Assembly (NCBI GenBank): GCA_019911785.1
Contig: JAIOJM010000052.1
Location: 1-5,937 of the forward strand
Direction of reading: 5' to 3'
Length of the DNA: 5,937 nt
Source of the DNA: Sulfuricella sp.
Lineage (GTDB): Bacteria > Pseudomonadota > Gammaproteobacteria > Burkholderiales > Sulfuricellaceae
Under the pieces are notes generated by a model, which saw only the letters and a program-made list of their open reading frames with translations, was not told the DNA's origin and made no database searches. Of the stretch, positions 1 through 5,937 are shown piece by piece. The first letter of the stretch is position 1; every line of letters starts with the position of its first letter. A program made the translations under genes and the position numbers.

Positions 1-1079
1 GGGATCACCAGCATGGTCAGCAGGCGCAGGCTGCGCGAGCGCATTACCCGCGTGCCCATCAGCGCGGGAACGTTGCAGCCGAAGCCGAGCAGCATCATGA
101 CGAAGCTGCGTCCGTCCAGCCCCAGCTTGGCCATCAGCGCGTCCATCAGGAACGCGGCGCGCGACAGGTAGCCGCTATCCTCCACCAGCGCCATGAACAG
201 GAAGAACAGGACAATGATGGGCACGAAAGTGGCAACGGTGCCCACGCCGTTGTAGATGCCCTCGATCAGCAGGCCGTGCAGCGCCGCCGGCAGGTTCGCC
301 AGCAAAGGCTCCAGCGCACCCTGTTTGAATGCTTCCAGCAGCCATCCGACACCGTCCTGCAAAGGTTTGCCGAGCAGGAAGATGGCCTGGAACAGCAGGT
401 ACATGATCAGGAAGAACAGCGGCAGCCCGAGCCAGGGGTGGAGCATGAGGCGATCGAGCTGGGTGGTCAGGTTGTCCGACAGCTGGACCGGCACCTGGAC
501 GGTTTGCTTGAGCACGGCCTCCATGTCGGTTTCGATCTGGTCGTCGGCCGCCAGCAGGAGTTGCAGCTTTTCGGGAGGGACCGGCGTGCTGTGTTGAATG
601 GCCTGGGTAATGATCTGATGCGCGTCCTGATAGCCGTTACCGTATTTGGCGCTGAGCATGACAACGGGCATATCCAGTGAGGTCGACATTTTTTCGGCGT
701 CGATGCTGATGCCGAATTTTTTGGCTTCGTCGGCCATGTTCAGCAGCAGCACGGCAGGCAGGCACAGCTGCTTGAGCTGCAGGGCGAGGCTAAGCTGGCG
801 ATCGATCTGGGTGGCGTTGAGGATGATGACGACCAGATCGACCGGATTGTTCTCCAGGAAATGGCGTACTACCTGTTCGTCGTCGGAGAATCCGTGCAGG
901 TCGTAGATGCCTGGCAGGTCCACCAGCTCGACCATCTCGCCGGCGAGCAGCAGCTTGGCGCCGAGCAGGTCGACAGTGATGCCCGGCCAGTTGCCGACAC
1001 GGGCCGAGGCACCGGTGGCGCGATTGAAGAACGTGGATTTGCCGGTGTTCGGCATGCCCACCAGGGCGACGCGTTTCAT
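1..1079 (-). CDS. feoB: Ferrous iron transporter FeoB, N-terminal 359 residues (3' end outside window)
   Basis: FeoB is the inner-membrane Fe(II) permease with a cytoplasmic GTPase domain. Seen here: a G domain with G1 at residues 8-15 (GMPNTGKS), the FeoB-typical VGNWPG at 28-33 followed by Thr35 (G2), G3 DLPG at 54-57, G4 NMAD at 114-117 and G5 SAK at 143-145. A helical stretch (about 160-210) follows, where the GDI domain lies in the family. Hydrophobic membrane segments begin near His214, and later come the family motif EDSGYLSRAAF and the gate motif GFGCNVP with Cys335. Family proteins run about 600-770 residues, so roughly half is missing; the frame is open to the window edge. The start is placed at the ATG directly before KRVALVG, as expected for the first strand of the G domain. 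No Shine-Dalgarno sequence is visible before it. It lies downstream of feoA in the same direction. G1 has Met where E. coli FeoB has Asn (GNPNSGKT). Confidence 0.97.
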   Translation of the reverse strand, partial: MKRVALVGMPNTGKSTFFNRATGASARVGNWPGITVDLLGAKLLLAGEMVELVDLPGIYDLHGFSDDEQVVRHFLENNPVDLVVIILNATQIDRQLSLALQLKQLCLPAVLLLNMADEAKKFGISIDAEKMSTSLDMPVVMLSAKYGNGYQDAHQIITQAIQHSTPVPPEKLQLLLAADDQIETDMEAVLKQTVQVPVQLSDNLTTQLDRLMLHPWLGLPLFFLIMYLLFQAIFLLGKPLQDGVGWLLEAFKQGALEPLLANLPAALHGLLIEGIYNGVGTVATFVPIIVLFFLFMALVEDSGYLSRAAFLMDALMAKLGLDGRSFVMMLLGFGCNVPALMGTRVMRSRSLRLLTMLVI

Positions 1080-1186
1080 CAGGCGAGCGCTAAAGTGAAA
1101 CTCGCGAAGCGAGACTCCGTCCCCCTCTCCCGCTTGCGGGAGAGGGCAGGGGTGAGGGAAACGGTCATGGCGAATCGTCGTTTCAT
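1079..1186 (-). CDS. Possible 35-codon small ORF bridging feoA and feoB
   Basis: This short frame starts with an ATG that shares its A with the last base of the feoA stop (TAATG). It ends in a TGA whose final A is the first base of the feoB ATG (TGATG). The product would be a basic 35-residue peptide starting MKRRFAMTV and rich in Arg, Ser and Leu, with no recognisable domain, membrane segment or signal peptide. Its middle part (SLTPALSRKRERG) is simply the translation of the palindromic repeat at 1123-1146 and its flank. Similar peptides are, as I recall, common spurious gene calls in proteobacteria. It has no Shine-Dalgarno sequence. Any role would more likely be to carry ribosomes from feoA to feoB than to make a functional protein. 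Treat it as a candidate only. Confidence 0.2.
   Translation of the reverse strand: MKRRFAMTVSLTPALSRKRERGTESRFASFTLALA
1101..1113 (-). repeat. Small stem-loop ahead of feoB
   Basis: CTCGC and GCGAG form a 5-bp stem with a 3-base loop. In the feo transcript it lies 21 nt before the feoB start and is followed by UUU, then CACUUUAG. The stem is short and the U-run weak, so it does not qualify as an intrinsic terminator. It could slightly affect translation initiation of feoB. Confidence 0.3.
1123..1146. repeat. Palindromic intergenic repeat, 11-bp perfect stem
   Basis: CCCTCTCCCGC, TT, GCGGGAGAGGG: a perfect 11-bp inverted repeat with a 2-base centre, flanked by CAGGGGTGAGGG. From memory, this sequence with its GGGGTGAGGG flank recurs in intergenic regions of many proteobacterial genomes (a REP-like dispersed repeat); that was not checked by search. 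It sits between feoA and feoB in the direction of transcription. In RNA it would form a very stable hairpin, but no U-run follows, so it is not a standard terminator. It may instead stabilise the feoA message or reduce read-through into feoB. Confidence 0.7.
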
Positions 1187-1216
1187 TATTCGGGGCTGTG
1201 ATTCGCTATGACCGTT
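1160..1216. repeat. Inverted repeat, 17-bp arms, enclosing the feoA stop codon
   Basis: The left arm 1160-1176 (AACGGTCATGGCGAATC) and right arm 1200-1216 are complementary at 16 of 17 positions, separated by 23 bp. The right arm lies inside the last feoA codons and the left arm in the spacer. In feo mRNA the arms pair with one A-C mismatch, and the loop holds the feoA stop together with the overlapping ATG. In an RNA from the plus strand the odd position becomes a G-U pair. No U-run follows either way. Confidence 0.75.
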
Positions 1217-1440
1217 AGAACCTCTATTTTCTGCGCCTCTTTTTTGCGCAGCATGATATCGGTAGCGCCGATGCGGACGTGCAGCGGGCCGGAAAAGCGA
1301 CCATGGCGGATGACTTCGACGCGTTTCCCGATGCGGAAGCCCAGCGCCGCAAGGCGATAGGAAAGCGCGCGATCGGTATGCACCGCCGCGATAGTGGCGG
1401 TTTCACCGGCTTTGAGAGTTTCCAGGTTGACGGTAGCCAT
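1186..1440 (-). CDS. feoA: Ferrous iron transport protein A (FeoA)
   Basis: FeoA is a small cytoplasmic SH3-like protein that works with FeoB in Fe(II) uptake. The 84-residue product begins MATVNLETLKAGETATI and has the family layout: an N-terminal LKAGE-type strand, a central LAALGFRIGKRVEVI segment (about residues 31-46), then PLHVRIGATDIMLRKKEA, which matches the usual C-terminal part where GxxxxLR appears. Length is typical (about 75-90). The start is the ATG at 1440 because it gives the family's usual N terminus. A longer in-frame start at 1587 would run through the Fur site and the -35 region and adds residues unlike FeoA. No strong Shine-Dalgarno sequence precedes it. It is the first gene of the feo unit, 18 bp downstream of a Fur-like palindrome. 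The last codons form one arm of a long inverted repeat (1160-1216). Confidence 0.95.
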   Translation of the reverse strand: MATVNLETLKAGETATIAAVHTDRALSYRLAALGFRIGKRVEVIRHGRFSGPLHVRIGATDIMLRKKEAQKIEVLTVIANHSPE

Positions 1441-1458
1441 GCTTTTTAGACTTGGTTT

Positions 1459-1477
1459 AATGAGAATTGTTCTTATT
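1459..1477. promoter_or_regulatory. Fur-box-like operator for feoAB
   Basis: AATGAGAATTGTTCTTATT is an imperfect palindrome: 8-bp arms around TTG, with 7 of 8 pairs. It resembles the common Fur site AATGAGAATNATTCTCATT with two departures. It overlaps the predicted -10 hexamer and the start point of feoA transcription, where bound Fur-Fe(II) would block RNA polymerase. The location next to iron-uptake genes supports the call. Confidence 0.72.
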
Positions 1478-1502
1478 ATGCCACACGTCCCGGCGTTTGC
1501 AA
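1475..1502 (-). promoter_or_regulatory. Predicted sigma-70 promoter of feoAB
   Basis: On the minus strand, TTGCAA (1502-1497) and CATAAT (1480-1475) are separated by 16 bp. The -10 matches TATAAT at 5 of 6 positions and the -35 matches TTGACA at 4 of 6. The expected start, near 1468, falls inside the Fur-like palindrome and leaves a leader of about 28 nt before feoA. Confidence 0.5.
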
Positions 1503-1530
1503 ATCGTTTTATCCTGGAAAAAGCTATTGA

Positions 1531-1651
1531 ACCGCAGAGGACGCGGAGGAAAAAATAAGGCATTGCCAAGTTATGCTGAGTCACCATTTGGTGAGTGCGT
1601 TTTTTACGTCAAGCATTTGAATCCCTCTGCGTCCTCCGCGTCCTCTGCGGT
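1531..1651. repeat. 121-bp repeat element with 20-bp perfect inverted arms
   Basis: The left arm ACCGCAGAGGACGCGGAGGA (1531-1550) is repeated exactly, inverted, at 1632-1651. The arms consist of 9-bp units of the form GC(A/G)GAGGAC: two at 1534-1551 (the last ends AA), and three on the opposite strand at 1622-1648. The interior is AT-richer and contains a smaller palindrome, TCACCA-TT-TGGTGA, at 1581-1594. No plausible coding frame lies inside. CGCAGAGGACGC-type repeats are, as I recall, scattered in intergenic regions of several betaproteobacteria and other environmental bacteria; this was not searched. The element sits between the feoA and pyrG promoters. It could be a small non-autonomous mobile element or a structural repeat; clear target duplications are not seen. 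Confidence 0.65.
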
Positions 1652-1686
1652 GAATCGCTGTTTTTATTGTTCAACGTATGTTTAGC

Positions 1687-1715
1687 TTTATGTGAAACCC
1701 GTTTTGCGCTACAAT
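1687..1715 (+). promoter_or_regulatory. Possible pyrG promoter
   Basis: TACAAT (1710-1715) is a good -10 hexamer (5 of 6). A weak -35 candidate, TTTATG (1687-1692), lies 17 bp upstream. Transcription would begin around 1722, in a CCCCG stretch, leaving a leader of about 28 nt before the pyrG ATG at 1750. The poor -35 makes this tentative. Confidence 0.35.
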
Positions 1716-1719
1716 TTGA

Positions 1720-4244
<2,525 letters not shown>

Positions 4245-4261
4245 AACCTGTTCGCTGCGGG

Positions 4262-4284
4262 AAGTTGTGAATAATAAGTTGTGA
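4262..4284 (+). repeat. Tandem AAGTTGTGA repeat in the kdsA-eno spacer
   Basis: AAGTTGTGA occurs at 4262-4270 and again at 4276-4284, 14 bp apart from start to start, in an AT-rich 64-bp gap. TTGTGA (4265-4270) with TAAATA (4287-4292) at a 16-bp spacing could act as a weak internal promoter for eno. The repeat may be chance in AT-rich DNA, and no regulator can be assigned. Confidence 0.3.
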
Positions 4285-4299
4285 GCTAAATAATATTAA

Positions 4300-5592
<1,293 letters not shown>

Positions 5593-5605
5593 GAACTGTC
5601 GCGAG

Positions 5606-5937
5606 ATGCGCTGGCTGACCCTGATCTTCGTCGTACTGATTGCCGCGCTTCAATATCCCTTGTGGCTGGGAAAGGGCAGTTGGCTGCGGGTATGGGAGGT
5701 CGACCACGCAGCCACGCAACAGAAGGAAATCAACCAGAAACTGAGAGCGCGCAACGCCTCTCTCGATGCCGAAGTGCGCGACCTCAAGCAGGGCTACGAC
5801 GCCATCGAGGAGCGCGCCCGCAGCGAACTGGGCATGATCAAGCGCGACGAGATTTTTTTCCAGGTGCTGGAAGATCCGAAGCAGGCGCCGCGTGCACAGC
5901 CTGAGGCGAAGAAGACAGACATACCGCAGGTGAATGC
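5606..5937 (+). CDS. ftsB: Cell division protein FtsB (3' end outside window)
   Basis: FtsB is a small bitopic inner-membrane divisome protein that forms a coiled-coil complex with FtsL and FtsQ and helps activate septal peptidoglycan synthesis. The 110 codons in the window start [20 protein letters not shown]. This is a short cytoplasmic tip and one membrane helix (about 4-20), then the family's [11 protein letters not shown] turn. A periplasmic coiled coil rich in Ala, Glu, Arg and Leu follows (about 30-70), then the signature [22 protein letters not shown] (about 71-92; E. coli has ALEERARNELSM). A Pro/Ala/Lys-rich tail is still open at the window end. E. coli FtsB is 103 residues, so only a short end is probably missing. 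No good Shine-Dalgarno sequence precedes the ATG, only GCGAG directly next to it. The 13-bp gap after eno suggests co-transcription and perhaps translational coupling. Confidence 0.93.
   Translation, partial: MRWLTLIFVVLIAALQYPLWLGKGSWLRVWEVDHAATQQKEINQKLRARNASLDAEVRDLKQGYDAIEERARSELGMIKRDEIFFQVLEDPKQAPRAQPEAKKTDIPQVN

Noticed and set aside
276..680. 134-codon plus-strand frame opposite feoB
   Set aside because: Complement of FeoB coding sequence; low-complexity translation rich in Gln, Arg and Val with no recognisable family. FeoB motifs on the minus strand are continuous.
1123..1146. Intrinsic terminator between feoA and feoB
   Set aside because: The stem is strong, but neither strand has a U-run after it, and feoB must be transcribed through it unless it has its own promoter, which I do not see.
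1441..1587. Longer FeoA starting at 1587
   Set aside because: The added 49 residues cross the promoter, the Fur-like site and part of the repeat element and do not resemble FeoA.
1531..1651. CRISPR array or insertion sequence
   Set aside because: Only two arms, in inverted rather than direct orientation, no regular spacers, and no transposase frame; a small repeat element fits better.
1467..1685. 72-codon plus-strand frame in the feoA-pyrG gap
   Set aside because: It is mostly the translation of the repeat element (for example SASSASSAV from the 9-bp units), with no start signal and no similarity I recognise.

Overview
The window looks like ordinary chromosome from a GC-rich proteobacterium, most likely a betaproteobacterium. 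Three things point there: the gene order pyrG-kdsA-eno-ftsB, the sequence character of PyrG, Eno and FtsB, and intergenic repeats of a type I recall from environmental betaproteobacteria. The species cannot be fixed from the sequence. Two transcription units diverge from an intergenic region at about 1441-1749.

Left part (1-1440, minus strand): the ferrous-iron uptake genes feoA and feoB, with feoB cut by the window edge after its first 359 codons. A good Fur-box-like palindrome overlaps the predicted feoA promoter, so the unit is probably repressed when iron is plentiful. The roughly 106-bp feoA-feoB spacer is unusual. It holds a 17-bp inverted repeat whose loop contains the feoA stop codon, a perfect 11-bp palindrome of a dispersed-repeat type and a small third stem. 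It also holds a 35-codon open frame that overlaps the feoA stop (TAATG) and the feoB start (TGATG).

Middle (1441-1749): feoA promoter and Fur site, then a 121-bp repeat element bounded by perfect 20-bp inverted arms made of 9-bp units, then a plausible pyrG promoter. No convincing gene lies in this stretch.

Right part (1750-5937, plus strand): pyrG (CTP synthase), kdsA (KDO-8-phosphate synthase), eno (enolase) and the start of ftsB (divisome protein, open at the window end). pyrG and kdsA overlap by 4 bp; kdsA-eno is 64 bp apart and eno-ftsB 13 bp, consistent with one operon. The products link nucleotide supply (CTP, also used for CMP-KDO), lipopolysaccharide inner core, PEP supply (enolase makes the PEP that KdsA consumes) and septum formation. 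KdsA carries the cysteine and other ligands of the metal-dependent class rather than the E. coli class.

I found no mobile-element gene, CRISPR array, tRNA or rRNA, and no clearly new multi-gene system. The feoA-feoB junction is the part most worth a second look.
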